Shown here piece by piece: positions 54,708-63,654 of a stretch of 64,000 nt of DNA; within the stretch, counting starts at the first letter, position 1; each line of letters opens with the position of its first letter. The notes beneath the pieces were generated by a model. It worked only from the letters and a program-made list of their open reading frames with translations. It had not been told where the DNA came from and did not search any database. The translations under genes and the position numbers were made by a program. Origin of the DNA: Niabella pedocola (GTDB lineage Bacteria > Bacteroidota > Bacteroidia > Chitinophagales > Chitinophagaceae); the NCBI RefSeq assembly GCF_021044425.1, contig NZ_JAJNEC010000005.1:2232001-2296000 (forward strand). Reading direction: 5' to 3'.

Positions 54708-54749
54708 CGAAAAAGAATGTACGAACCGGCTGTCCGCCATCAGTTGGGG

Positions 54750-55406
54750 TTAGATATACCGGTCTTTACGGGCCACCTTAATGGCTTCATCGCGGGAGTT
54801 CACATCCAGCTTGTGGTAAATGTTTTTAATGTGCGACTTTACGGTTTCAAGGTCGATAAATAACTGCGCTGCAATTTTCGACCGGCTCTTTCCATCCGCA
54901 ATACATTCCAGGATCTCGGTTTCTCTTTTTGTTAACGGGGTGTTCAGGTTTTTTTGAAAGTGCCGCATTACCTGCATCGCAATGCCGGCGCTCATGGCAC
55001 CACCTCCCTTTACCACCTCCCGGATATGGTCTTTTATTTTGCTGAACGGTGTGTTTTTGGTAAGATAACCCGATGCTCCGTTCTTTAATGCTGTGAAAAT
55101 GAGGTCTTCGGTTTCATGAACAGTAAGCATGATAATCTGTACATGGGGAAGGATTTTTTTTATTGCCGGAAGGGCATCCACGCCTTTGATCCCCGGCAGC
55201 TGGATATCCAGAAGGATCACATCCGGCTGGTCTTCCTCCAGGTGCTTCAGCGCCTCCTCCGCAGCAGCATATGCGCCCGATGTAAAAAATCCTTCATCCG
55301 ATTGCAAAAGGCTGATATATCCTCTCCGGATGACCTCATCATCTTCAATAATACAAACGTTAATGATTGCAGCTGTGTCAGACGTAAATGGTTTGTCGGC
55401 GTACAT
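54750..55406 (-). CDS. NarL/FixJ-type response regulator
   Basis: 218 residues. Receiver domain with acidic pair EDDE (~21-24), phospho-acceptor Asp67 in DVILLDIQLPG, Thr in IIMLTVHE and Lys in GYLTKNTPF. C-terminal LuxR HTH (~157-205: LTKRETEILECIADGKSRSK, AQLFIDLETVKSHIKNIYH). Begins 21 bases after the sensor stop, so it forms a two-component pair, and lies directly upstream of susC. Confidence 0.93.
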   Translation of the reverse strand: MYADKPFTSDTAAIINVCIIEDDEVIRRGYISLLQSDEGFFTSGAYAAAEEALKHLEEDQPDVILLDIQLPGIKGVDALPAIKKILPHVQIIMLTVHETEDLIFTALKNGASGYLTKNTPFSKIKDHIREVVKGGGAMSAGIAMQVMRHFQKNLNTPLTKRETEILECIADGKSRSKIAAQLFIDLETVKSHIKNIYHKLDVNSRDEAIKVARKDRYI

Positions 55407-55427
55407 AAATTTTCTTTTATTGTTCCT

Positions 55428-58364
55428 TTATTTTTTTAGACTAAAAATCAAACTGCAGGAGGTTCCCTCGTTCGGAGCGGAATGGAGCTGCAAAAGCCCC
55501 CCGATTTTCTCGGCTCTCCGCTGGATATTGTTCAGGCCGTTTCCTCTGATATGCGCCTTGTTAAACCCGATACCATTATCTGTAAAGCAGATGCCGATCG
55601 CATCCGGCCCTTCTTTCCGGCAGGCGATCATCACCCGCGTGGCACCTGCATGCCGCATACTGTTGCTCAGCAGTTCTTTAAATATCATAATGATATGGCG
55701 GTTATAGCCCGGGGGTATTTTGATGGCGGCGTCTGTATCCGGAAGTCCTGTAAAAACAAACTGAACCGCTGTGTCGCTGAAAAGCTCCACACCCGTTTGC
55801 CGGATTGTCAGGAGCACCTCGTTCAGGTCATCGCTTTCTTTGGATAAGGACCAGATGATTTCCTTGGTACCGGCGTAAAGACCGAGGGCATTGGTTTTTA
55901 TCTGCCGGATGATTTTGTTTTTTTCTTCATCTGCCGGATCCGTTTTATGCTGCAGTACATCCGCAAGTATGGAGATCCGGGTTAATTTATTCCCCAGTTC
56001 ATCATGAAAATCAGCAGCCGTTTGTTCGCGTATCTTTTGTTGTTCCTGCTCCTGGATTTTCCGGATCTCTTTACGCCGCCTGCGTTTTTGATTGGTATGA
56101 ATCAGCTGTGTTACCCAGCCGATGCCGATCAGGGCCAGCACCAGCAATCCTTTGAACCAGGTGGTTTTGTAGTAAGGGGTAATGATCGTAAACGGATATT
56201 CGGCGATATTGGCGGCAGCAATGCCGTCGTTGGTTACCGCCTTTACTTTAAAAACATACCGGCCGGGAGGCAGCCCCATATAATTTAAGGTGGTTTCGTG
56301 CTGAAGCCGGGAGAACGCCGTATCGTAGCCTTCCAGTTTATATGTATACAGGAGTGACGCCGGATCGCGCAGGTAGATGCCCTTAAAACTAAAAGCAATG
56401 CTGTTATTGGCAAATGCTATTTTTGGATACGGGGGCAAATGCTCCCATGCGGAAAGCTCCTGCCCCGTTGTTGTTTCCGCTCCGGGATAATCAACCGATT
56501 CTATTACGGTGGCGGGTGTTCCAACCGTTCTTTTGCGGTCGGCGGCAGCATCATAAATAAATGCCCCTTTCGTGGTGCCGATCCATATGGAATGATCATC
56601 ACCTTCAATCATGGCATTCAGATTGGTTTCCGAAGATTCATATCCGTCTGCTATATTAAACTGCCGGATGCTGATATGATCGGTAGCGCTATCCAGGTGT
56701 ACCTGCTGTATTCCCGAACTGGTGCCCACCCACAGGTTGCCGCTGAAATCTTTCATTATGGCAAAAACATTATTGTCTGCAAGTCCGTTTTCCCTGTTAT
56801 ACGTTCGCACCCGGTTACGGGCGCGGTCCCAGAAGAAAAGACCTTCATCAAAACTGCCGATAACAATATACTTACCTATCTTTTCAAAACAGGAAATATT
56901 TACATCTTCCAGTCCTGGAATGTGCACCGGTTTTGCAGCGCTTTTGTAAGCATAGGTAAAGCATCCTTTACTGCCTCCTGCCAGTATTTCATTACCGTTT
57001 AGTGCAATGGAATTCACCACTCCACTGATTCCATCGATCTTCTGTGCCCGGTTTCCTTCAATCCAGTAACTGCCCATAGTGGTATGCACACAAACAAGGC
57101 CATCGTAAGACTTGATCGTATAAATGCCTGGCCGGTGTTCCTTTTCAAGCGGAATTTCAGACAGCTGGCCATCATGGATCTTTAACAGGCGGTTCTCCAT
57201 CGTGCCTACATAGATATTTCCCTGAGGATCCGAGCCCATACAGTTTACACCGTTGATCGCTTTTTTTAATGGTGCGCTTGCCTGGAACGTTTTTTTTGCG
57301 GCATTGTATTTCAGCAGCGTTCCCTCCCGTGTACCGGCGAACAGCTCCCCGTTTTTATCTTTTGCAAACCCCATCACCACATTGCCTATAAGCCCGTTGT
57401 TTTTATCGTATCGTATAAATGGACCACCGGAATATTTGAACAGGCCATCCCCATCGGTACCAATCCAGAAATTATGATCGGTATCTTTAAAAACAATATT
57501 GACCATGTTATCCGAAAGACCGGTTTGGGCATTCAGCTCCTGCTTCAGCAACAAGGTGCCGCTGTCAATCAACAGTGCTCCATGTGCCGTTGCAACCCAA
57601 AGATTGTGATCGTCATCGATGTTGATCGATCTGAAAGTGCCCTCATATCGTTTGCGTTGAATGACGGTGCCTCCCTGTATCTTTAAAATTGTTCCCTTAT
57701 TGGTAATCGCATAATAAATGCCGTTGCTTTCGGTCATTGATCGTACAAACTCCCGGGGCATTAACCCCGTGATCGCGATCGTTTTTGTCCAGATGCCGTT
57801 CAACAGTTCATAAAATCCCTGCTGGTAAATATATACCCAAAGCCTTTTTTGCTGATCCCGGTAAGAGCAGGTTGCACTCCTGCCCTCCGAGGGAAGCGGT
57901 ACCTTTGCAATGGAGGTTCCTTTTACAACAAATAACCCGTTCCAGAAATCATATGCGTAAATGTTTCCATTGGCATCTTCTGTGATGACACTGAAATCAA
58001 AACTCATTTTTTGCGCCGGCATTTTGAGGTTCTCGAACCGGTAGCCATTGTACCGGGATAGGCCCTTGGCAGTACTGATCCATACAACTCCGTTGGAAGC
58101 ACCATACAGGGCCATGATCACATTGGACTGGAGCCCGTCTTTCTTGGAAAAGGTTTTAAAACGAATCCCGTCAAAGCGGTTCAGGCCGGCAATGGTGCCC
58201 ACCCATAAATAGTTGCGTACATCCTGTGTGATACTGGTAACCTGCGACTGGCTTAACCCTTTGTCCACATTAAAATTTTCAATAGGAAGGCGCTGCGCTT
58301 GTATTGTTTGACTAACAAGGCAAAAGGAGAGAATGAAACAGATGCGCTGCAGCAATTTTATCAT
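55428..58364 (-). CDS. Beta-propeller (Reg_prop/Y_Y_Y) sensor histidine kinase
   Basis: 978 residues from ATG at 58364 (58394 would add ten residues before the signal peptide CFILSFCLVSQTIQAQ). About 14 Reg_prop blades in two propellers (QSQVTSITQDVRNYLWVGTI, LWVATAHGALLIDSGTL, NVFAIMKDFSGNLWVGTSSG), then a Y_Y_Y domain (YTYKLEGYDTAFSRLQHETT), one membrane segment (WFKGLLVLALIGIGWVTQLI), HisKA_3 with His in DFHDELGNKLTRISIL, and HATPase (N-box FKELLSNSMRHAGAT, CFTDNGIGF). Resembles the front half of a hybrid two-component system but hands off to a separate regulator. Confidence 0.94.
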   Translation of the reverse strand: MIKLLQRICFILSFCLVSQTIQAQRLPIENFNVDKGLSQSQVTSITQDVRNYLWVGTIAGLNRFDGIRFKTFSKKDGLQSNVIMALYGASNGVVWISTAKGLSRYNGYRFENLKMPAQKMSFDFSVITEDANGNIYAYDFWNGLFVVKGTSIAKVPLPSEGRSATCSYRDQQKRLWVYIYQQGFYELLNGIWTKTIAITGLMPREFVRSMTESNGIYYAITNKGTILKIQGGTVIQRKRYEGTFRSINIDDDHNLWVATAHGALLIDSGTLLLKQELNAQTGLSDNMVNIVFKDTDHNFWIGTDGDGLFKYSGGPFIRYDKNNGLIGNVVMGFAKDKNGELFAGTREGTLLKYNAAKKTFQASAPLKKAINGVNCMGSDPQGNIYVGTMENRLLKIHDGQLSEIPLEKEHRPGIYTIKSYDGLVCVHTTMGSYWIEGNRAQKIDGISGVVNSIALNGNEILAGGSKGCFTYAYKSAAKPVHIPGLEDVNISCFEKIGKYIVIGSFDEGLFFWDRARNRVRTYNRENGLADNNVFAIMKDFSGNLWVGTSSGIQQVHLDSATDHISIRQFNIADGYESSETNLNAMIEGDDHSIWIGTTKGAFIYDAAADRKRTVGTPATVIESVDYPGAETTTGQELSAWEHLPPYPKIAFANNSIAFSFKGIYLRDPASLLYTYKLEGYDTAFSRLQHETTLNYMGLPPGRYVFKVKAVTNDGIAAANIAEYPFTIITPYYKTTWFKGLLVLALIGIGWVTQLIHTNQKRRRRKEIRKIQEQEQQKIREQTAADFHDELGNKLTRISILADVLQHKTDPADEEKNKIIRQIKTNALGLYAGTKEIIWSLSKESDDLNEVLLTIRQTGVELFSDTAVQFVFTGLPDTDAAIKIPPGYNRHIIMIFKELLSNSMRHAGATRVMIACRKEGPDAIGICFTDNGIGFNKAHIRGNGLNNIQRRAEKIGGLLQLHSAPNEGTSCSLIFSLKK

Positions 58365-58611
58365 TTGAACCCATTCCCTATAAATATAAATCACGAAATC
58401 CTGACTTAAGTGTTAATTTTTACATATATTTATACAACAAAAAGGGCAGGTAGTGAAAACCACCTGCGTTGCAGATAACAAAAATCTACATGAGAAAATT
58501 CTTCGTTTATATCTTTTATGCGAACAATGCGCCTTGTTAATTACTTGTTGAGCATTGCCGCAGTCGAATCATATTCACGCTCAAATGTAAACCCGTTTAA
58601 AGAAAAATGAA
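58365..58611. other. Leader of the sensor-kinase operon
   Basis: GCAGGTAG (58446-58453) and CCACCTGC (58460-58467) form a 7-of-8 stem; on the minus strand CCTTTTTG follows, so a terminator or attenuator in front of the sensor gene is possible. No gene seen. Confidence 0.45.
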
Positions 58612-58628
58612 TCCCCCGTAAAGGGGGA
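58612..58628. promoter_or_regulatory. 17 bp palindrome, site 3 (upstream of sensor operon)
   Basis: TCCCCCGTAAAGGGGGA, two perfect 6 bp arms. 248 bases before the sensor ATG. With sites 1 and 2 it brackets the two-component/susCD group; the sequence just right of sites 1 and 3 is also alike (TTGTAACATA and TTGTAATATA). Confidence 0.65.
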
Positions 58629-58829
58629 TTATTTGTAATATACTCCGGACCCGGTAGATAACGGGATACCCGCCATACGGTTATTTACTTTACAGACGGA
58701 ATTAAAATGCGGCACTTAAACAAAAGCAGGGCTCCCAGGCGTTGCTATAAGCGTCCTGCTTTTATGTTAGAAAAGAGATACAGGTTGCTTGCTTGAACGG
58801 TGTAGTAATAATAATGCGCCCGGAAAATA
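58629..58829. other. Intergenic region downstream of hxlR-type gene
   Basis: About 200 bases; no ORF or clear terminator seen. Confidence 0.3.
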
Positions 58830-59222
58830 TTATACGACCGGATTTTTATGCTTACGCATACTTTTCTTAATGGTTTCCCGGTGCATCCTGCCCCAGGAGG
58901 AAAGTGCATCCAACACTTCTCCCAGTGTTCCGGAATATTCGGTTAACTCATAGCTGACCACTACGGGCGTACCGGTAAATACCCGGCGATGCACAAATCC
59001 GTTCAATTCAAGATCTTTCAATTCGGCTGCAAGCGCTTTGGCAGAAATGCCTTCAATAGACCGCTGCAGCTCATTAAAACGTTTGCTGCCGGTTTTTAAA
59101 GCTACAATGATCCGTAGTTTCCATTTTCCGCCAATGGCATATAACGCATCTCCAACAGCCATTAAATTGGCACTGCATGCTTCGGGCGAAAGAAGTTCCG
59201 TACAGTTATTTATTTTAGCCAT
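58830..59222 (-). CDS. HxlR-type winged-helix transcriptional regulator
   Basis: 130 residues. HxlR signature: a Cys near the start (SPEACSANLMAVGDALYAIG), GGKWKLRIIVALKTGSKRFN, EGISAKALAAELKDLELNGF and YELTEYSGTLGEVLDALSSW. HxlR proteins often sense electrophiles or oxidants through the N-terminal Cys. Divergent from yceI/pirin, sharing a 125 base regulatory region. Confidence 0.92.
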   Translation of the reverse strand: MAKINNCTELLSPEACSANLMAVGDALYAIGGKWKLRIIVALKTGSKRFNELQRSIEGISAKALAAELKDLELNGFVHRRVFTGTPVVVSYELTEYSGTLGEVLDALSSWGRMHRETIKKSMRKHKNPVV

Positions 59223-59253
59223 GATCCGATTGTTTTAGAAGCACAAAGATACC

Positions 59254-59301
59254 CACTTACATCTTGTATAGTGCTTACCTTTTGTTAAGTGCTTACTTTT
59301 T
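59254..59301. promoter_or_regulatory. Three 18 bp-phased repeats in the hxlR-yceI spacer
   Basis: CACTTACATCTTG (59254), GTGCTTACCTTTTG (59271) and GTGCTTACTTTTTG (59289): the shared CTTAC ends at 59260, 59278 and 59296, an exact 18 base period. Likely operator repeats for the HxlR protein controlling both directions. Confidence 0.7.
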
Positions 59302-59347
59302 GAAAGCAGACCGAAATACCTTTGTGTTCTTAAACAAAAAATAAGTT

Positions 59348-59896
59348 ATGGCACAAACAAAATGGGTATCGGATCTTACACATAGTGAACTGGGTTTTAA
59401 GATCCGGCATTTAATGATCAGCAATGTAACCGGTTCTTTCCGGGATTTTCAGGTAGCGGTAGAGGTACCCGGAGACGATTTTAGTGAGGCTCAGATAAAA
59501 CTTACGGCCCGCATGGATTCCGTATCCACCAATAACGAGCAACGGGATGCCCACCTGCGCAATTCCGATTTTTTTGAAGTGGAAAAGTATCCCGAACTGG
59601 AATTTGTATCAACCGGTATTACACGCGAAACGGCCGATACCTTCGATTTGAGGGGCAACCTGACCTTAAAGGGCATTACCCACCCGGTGCAGCTGAAAGT
59701 AGAACATAACGGCACAACCAAAGATCCCTGGGGCAATGAGCGGGCTGGCTTTTTTGTAACCGGTAAAATTGAACGCAGCCTGTGGGGGATCAATTTCAAC
59801 TCTGTGCTGGAAACCGGCGGTATTGCGCTGGGTGAGGAAGTGAAGCTCCAGAGTGAACTGGAACTGGTAAAACAGGCGGCAGCTGTTCCCGCATAA
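59348..59896 (+). CDS. YceI family lipocalin-like protein
   Basis: 182 residues, no signal peptide. YceI pattern: WVSDLTHSELGFKIRHLMIS, VTGSFRDFQVAV, DSVSTNNEQRDAHLRNSDFF, GNLTLKGITHPVQLKVEH, GFFVTGKIERSLWGINFNS. YceI proteins bind isoprenoid or lipid-like ligands; cytoplasmic versions often sit with HxlR regulators and redox enzymes. Followed after 10 bases by pirin. Confidence 0.93.
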   Translation: MAQTKWVSDLTHSELGFKIRHLMISNVTGSFRDFQVAVEVPGDDFSEAQIKLTARMDSVSTNNEQRDAHLRNSDFFEVEKYPELEFVSTGITRETADTFDLRGNLTLKGITHPVQLKVEHNGTTKDPWGNERAGFFVTGKIERSLWGINFNSVLETGGIALGEEVKLQSELELVKQAAAVPA

Positions 59897-59906
59897 AGCA
59901 GCCGTT

Positions 59907-60779
59907 ATGAAAGCCGAAAGAACGATTATAAGAGTTGAAACCCCGGAGGCCCGCCCGGGGTTTCTGGGTACCGGTCATATGGCCCGTCAGCTGGTAGGCG
60001 CCGATTTTACGGCCTCCGATCCGTTTATTATCCTGATGGATGATGTACTGGATAAAACAGATTTTCAACCTGCGGGTGGTGCGCATCCGCATGCGGGTTT
60101 TGAAACCGTGTCCTTGCTCCTGGAAGGGGAGATCGGTGATGAGGCCCATAAAATGCAGCGCGGCGATTTTCAACTGATGACGGCCGGCAGTGGTGTGGTG
60201 CATACCGAAACCATCGACCGGCCCATGCGGTTGAGGTTGTTGCAGCTATGGCTGAATCTTCCCAGCAAAAACAGGAATGCCACGCCCCGGGTACAGGACC
60301 TGCCCCTGGAGCATGTGCCGGTACTGAATAAGGATGGCGTACAGATCCGGTTATACAGTGGCTCGCTGAATGGATTGACCGCACCGGTGCTCCATTATGT
60401 ACCGCTGATCGTTGCCGATATTACGCTGGAAGCGGGTACAACGGCCCTGCTGGATCTTCCTGCAACATACAACGCATTTGTATATATACTGAAGGGAAGT
60501 GTTAGCGCCGGGGCAGATGCACAGGTATTACATACGGAACAGGTAGGATGGCTGGATCTGCAACACACGGCGGGGGCAAGTATATTAAAGGTTACTGCAC
60601 AGGAAGGGGATGCCCGGTTGGTGCTTTATGCCGGTGCACCACAGCATGAAAAGATCGTGGCGCATGGCCCCTTTATTGCCGACAGTGCGGATGCGATCCC
60701 TGACCTGTACCACCGGTACCGCTCCGGCCGGATGCCGCACATTGCAACCGTTCCGGCGGCGCAACGGATCCTGCTGTAA
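59907..60779 (+). CDS. Pirin family bicupin
   Basis: 290 residues. First cupin with the metal motif GGAHPHAGFETVSLLLEGEI (His57, His59 region) and GDFQLMTAGSGVVHTE (His/Glu ligands), then the pirin C-terminal cupin (VPLIVADITLEAGTTALLDL). Pirins act as redox-sensitive regulators or quercetinase-like enzymes. Co-transcribed with yceI and probably under HxlR control. Confidence 0.92.
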   Translation: MKAERTIIRVETPEARPGFLGTGHMARQLVGADFTASDPFIILMDDVLDKTDFQPAGGAHPHAGFETVSLLLEGEIGDEAHKMQRGDFQLMTAGSGVVHTETIDRPMRLRLLQLWLNLPSKNRNATPRVQDLPLEHVPVLNKDGVQIRLYSGSLNGLTAPVLHYVPLIVADITLEAGTTALLDLPATYNAFVYILKGSVSAGADAQVLHTEQVGWLDLQHTAGASILKVTAQEGDARLVLYAGAPQHEKIVAHGPFIADSADAIPDLYHRYRSGRMPHIATVPAAQRILL

Positions 60780-60909
60780 CAGGCCCGGCGGCCAGCCCGT
60801 GTTGCCACATGTTCGGAACGATCATACAGGAAATGACCGCTGGGGCAGCCCCGGAAAACCATCCTGTGCATCAGCACTGGCCGGAGCTGCAGCAGACGGT
60901 GCAATGATG

Positions 60910-61256
60910 CTATACCTGGGTTTTTACTATATCTTTTAAACCACTGGAAGGTTTCCCTGCCGGATCCTTTTTTGTATCCTGTTTTCCGCTTTTCGGTTGA
61001 CCCTCCCCGGATGATGCCTGTTGGGCCATATGTGAGGATTCAAACAACGGATTGTGCCCCGAAGTGCCGCCCTGTTCAAATAAGGGATTACGGGTCGTGT
61101 CGGCCGGCGCGGTCCGCTGTTGCTGCTTGGGTACTGTTACATCATAGAAATCCGCGACGGCATTCCGGAACCGGTAAGGCTCCGGGTGCTATTATCCTGT
61201 GCAAACCCGGTATGGATCCATACCAGGATCATATAAAGTGTAAGCGCTGTTTTCAT
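60910..61256 (-). pseudogene. Frameshifted small secreted protein
   Basis: ATG at 61256 gives a signal peptide (LTLYMILVWIHTGFAQ) and DNSTRSLTGSG, stopping at 61137. Moving one frame near GGTTCCGG gives FRNAVADFYDVTVPKQQQ, TTRNPLFEQGGTSGHNPLFE and a lysine-rich tail ending KDIVKTQV at 60910. The duplicated NPLFE phrase and reading continuity show a single ~113-residue secreted protein with one frameshift. Family unknown; sequencing error cannot be excluded. Confidence 0.65.
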
Positions 61257-61340
61257 TGTCTTAATATTTAATGTTACCGGTATATCAGGCCGGGGTATTA
61301 TTTGTTACCCGGCAAGAACCATTTGCCGGCCGCAAAAAAA

Positions 61341-61358
61341 TTAGCAAATAATTGCTAA
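61341..61358. promoter_or_regulatory. Inverted repeat TTAGCAA-N4-TTGCTAA before imuA
   Basis: TTAGCAA (61341-61347) and TTGCTAA (61352-61358) are exact reverse complements. The site ends 52 bases before the imuA ATG at 61411. Mutasome operons are usually damage-induced, so this may be the SOS-type operator. The Bacteroidetes LexA box is not certain to me. Confidence 0.6.
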
Positions 61359-61410
61359 ATATATTAGTAAATGATTGTACCTTAGCATTGGCTGCTGGCG
61401 GCCCGTTTAT

Positions 61411-62145
61411 ATGACAAAGGCGCTGTTTCATACCACCCTTTTCAGGCAACTGCAGCAGGAGCTGCTGTTACTGCAGGGCCTGCGGGCTCCGCTGGATCCG
61501 GAGCTGCAGGATCCGGGGCTGGGTATTATTAACGAGTCGTTTCCGCACCGGGCATTTCCGGTAGGCGCCGTACATGAATGGATCAGCAGCAGTGCAGAAG
61601 ATGCTGCAGCTACCACCGGTTTTATAGCGGGCATACTGGGTACACTTATGCGCAAAGGCTCCTGTCTTTGGGTAAGCAGGCACCGGAATCTTTTCCCGCC
61701 CGCCCTGAGTATTTTTGGAATTACACCGGACCAGGTCCTTTTTGTGGAGGCTCCGGATCCTAAGCAGGCCCTCTGGGCTATTGAAGAAGGACTTAAATGC
61801 GAAACCCTTGCTGCTGTAGTAGGCGAAGTGCCGGAGCTTGGCTTTACCGCGTCCCGCCGGTTGCAGCTGGCCGTCGAAAAAAGTCGTGTAACCGGTTTTA
61901 TTCATCACCGTACAAATCGTGTAGCTGAAAACGGGGCCTGTGTTTCCCGCTGGCGGATTAAGCCCATTACCAGTACGCTGCCCGGGGGGATGCCGGGCGT
62001 GGGTTTTCCAAGCTGGAATGTAGAATTGTGTAAGATCCGCAATGGCCGCCCGGGAACCTGGAAGGTGCAATGGACCCCGCAGGGCTTTTTCGTGCTTCCG
62101 GAAAAAATTACGGAGCAGGCATTGATTATAAAAAAAGCAGGATAG
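61411..62145 (+). CDS. imuA: ImuA mutasome accessory protein
   Basis: 244 residues from ATG 61411 (TTG 61375 is less likely). RecA-fold relative without a good Walker A: GIINESFPHRAFPVGAVHEW, FIAGILGTLMRKGSCLWVSR, ALWAIEEGLKCETLAAVVGE and SRVTGFIHHR fit Bacteroidetes ImuA. It works with ImuB and DnaE2 in damage-induced error-prone synthesis. Ends 1 base before imuB. Confidence 0.88.
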   Translation: MTKALFHTTLFRQLQQELLLLQGLRAPLDPELQDPGLGIINESFPHRAFPVGAVHEWISSSAEDAAATTGFIAGILGTLMRKGSCLWVSRHRNLFPPALSIFGITPDQVLFVEAPDPKQALWAIEEGLKCETLAAVVGEVPELGFTASRRLQLAVEKSRVTGFIHHRTNRVAENGACVSRWRIKPITSTLPGGMPGVGFPSWNVELCKIRNGRPGTWKVQWTPQGFFVLPEKITEQALIIKKAG

Positions 62146-62146
62146 C

Positions 62147-63643
62147 ATGCGCCGGTATTTGTCCATATGGTTCCCGGCGCTTCTTGCCGACCGGGCGTTA
62201 CGTCTCCGGCCGGAACTGAAAGACACGCCTTTTATTATTGCTGCACCGCAACGGGGCCGGCTGATGGTAAAAGCGGTCAGTCCCCCGGCTTTAAAAAAAG
62301 GAATTGTACAGGGTATGGCGGTGGCCGATGGAAAGGCATTGCTTCCGGAATTAAAGGTATTTCATTATAAGGCCGGCGCAGAAGAAAAATTATTAAACCG
62401 GCTGGCGGAATGGTGTCTTCGTTTTACACCTGTTGTGGCGGCGGATCTGCCGGATGGCATTTTACTGGACATCAGCGGTTGCCCCCACCTTTGGGGCGGA
62501 GAGCCGTCTTACCGGGATACGATTATCAGTAACCTAACAGCTTCCGGATACCAGGTAAGGGCCGGCATTGCAGATACTGTGGGTGCCGCATGGGCCATCG
62601 CCCGTTTTGAGACAACCCATTTTATAGCAGCTCCCGGGCAACAGGAAGCGGCGCTGAACGCCTTACCCCCTGCTGCCTTGCGGCTGGATCCTTCCGTATT
62701 GGAACGGTTGCAGAAACTGGGGTTTGCACATACCGGGAGTTTTATGGCCATGCCTGCAACAGTATTGCGCCGGCGTTTCGGGCAGCAACTGCTTACCCGT
62801 ATGGGACAGGCCCTGGGTCATCTGCCGGAAGCGCCGGTACCCTTGCAACCCGCGGCTGTTTTCCGGGAACAGCTATCCTGTACAGAGCCGGTACATACAC
62901 GGGTGGCCATTGATATGGCCCTGGAAACATTATTGGAGCGGCTTTGCAACAGTCTTCAGCAAGCTGGCCGCGGGTTGCGTTCTGCCGTTTTTAAGATCGA
63001 TACGGTGGAAGGCGGATCCCAGCAGATTTTCATTGGAACCAACCGCCCGGTACGCAATACCGGTCACCTGCTGAAACTGTTTGAACCAAAGATCGCAACC
63101 ATCGCTCCGGGTATGGGCATTGAGGTGTTTACACTGGAAGCCCCGGCCGTGGAAGCACTTTCGGGCCGGCAGGAGGCCATCTGGAATACGCTGGGTGGTG
63201 CAGATACGGGTACGGAGCTGGCGGGTTTGCTGGACCGGATCGCCGGCCGCATGGGGGATGCCGCCATAAAGCGGTACCTGCCGGCCGAACATTACTGGCC
63301 GGAACGTTCCGTGGTTCCGGGCGGTTTATTTGAACAAACCGGAACCTCCTGGCGCAGCGACCGGCCGAGGCCTGTTTACCTGTTGCCAAAACCGGCACTG
63401 GTAGTTGTTGCGGCACCGGTGCCGGATTATCCGCCCATGCTTTTCCGTTACCGGGGGAAGGTTCATAAAATAGCAAAGGCCGATGGCCCGGAACGGATCG
63501 AACAGGAATGGTGGCTGGAGCAGGGCCTGGTACGCGATTATTATGTGGTGGAAGATGAGGAGGGAGCCCGGTACTGGCTGTTCCGGTCTGGCCATTACGG
63601 AGAAGAAAAGCCCCAATGGTTCCTGCACGGTTTTTTTGCTTAA
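62147..63643 (+). CDS. imuB: ImuB, Y-family polymerase-like mutasome protein
   Basis: 498 residues. Y-family fold (RRYLSIWFPALLADRALRLR, AVSPPALKKGIVQGMAVADG, GILLDISGCPHLWGGE, AWAIARFETTH), but the catalytic DxD-like start of active polymerases is replaced by SIWFPALL, as usual for ImuB, which is a catalytically dead hub binding the clamp and DnaE2. C-terminal ImuB tail with WWLEQGLVRDYYVVEDEEGA and WFLHGFFA. Confidence 0.93.
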   Translation: MRRYLSIWFPALLADRALRLRPELKDTPFIIAAPQRGRLMVKAVSPPALKKGIVQGMAVADGKALLPELKVFHYKAGAEEKLLNRLAEWCLRFTPVVAADLPDGILLDISGCPHLWGGEPSYRDTIISNLTASGYQVRAGIADTVGAAWAIARFETTHFIAAPGQQEAALNALPPAALRLDPSVLERLQKLGFAHTGSFMAMPATVLRRRFGQQLLTRMGQALGHLPEAPVPLQPAAVFREQLSCTEPVHTRVAIDMALETLLERLCNSLQQAGRGLRSAVFKIDTVEGGSQQIFIGTNRPVRNTGHLLKLFEPKIATIAPGMGIEVFTLEAPAVEALSGRQEAIWNTLGGADTGTELAGLLDRIAGRMGDAAIKRYLPAEHYWPERSVVPGGLFEQTGTSWRSDRPRPVYLLPKPALVVVAAPVPDYPPMLFRYRGKVHKIAKADGPERIEQEWWLEQGLVRDYYVVEDEEGARYWLFRSGHYGEEKPQWFLHGFFA

Positions 63644-63650
63644 AGGAGGT
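63642..63650 (+). promoter_or_regulatory. Strong Shine-Dalgarno deciding the dnaE2 start
   Basis: AAAGGAGGT lies 4 bases before ATG 63655. The closer ATG at 63651 is in another frame. Good SD sites are rare in this window. Confidence 0.7.
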
Positions 63651-63654
63651 ATGG

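Noticed and set aside
60610..60939. 109-residue ORF overlapping pirin
   Set aside because: Out-of-frame shadow of the pirin gene with no domain pattern.
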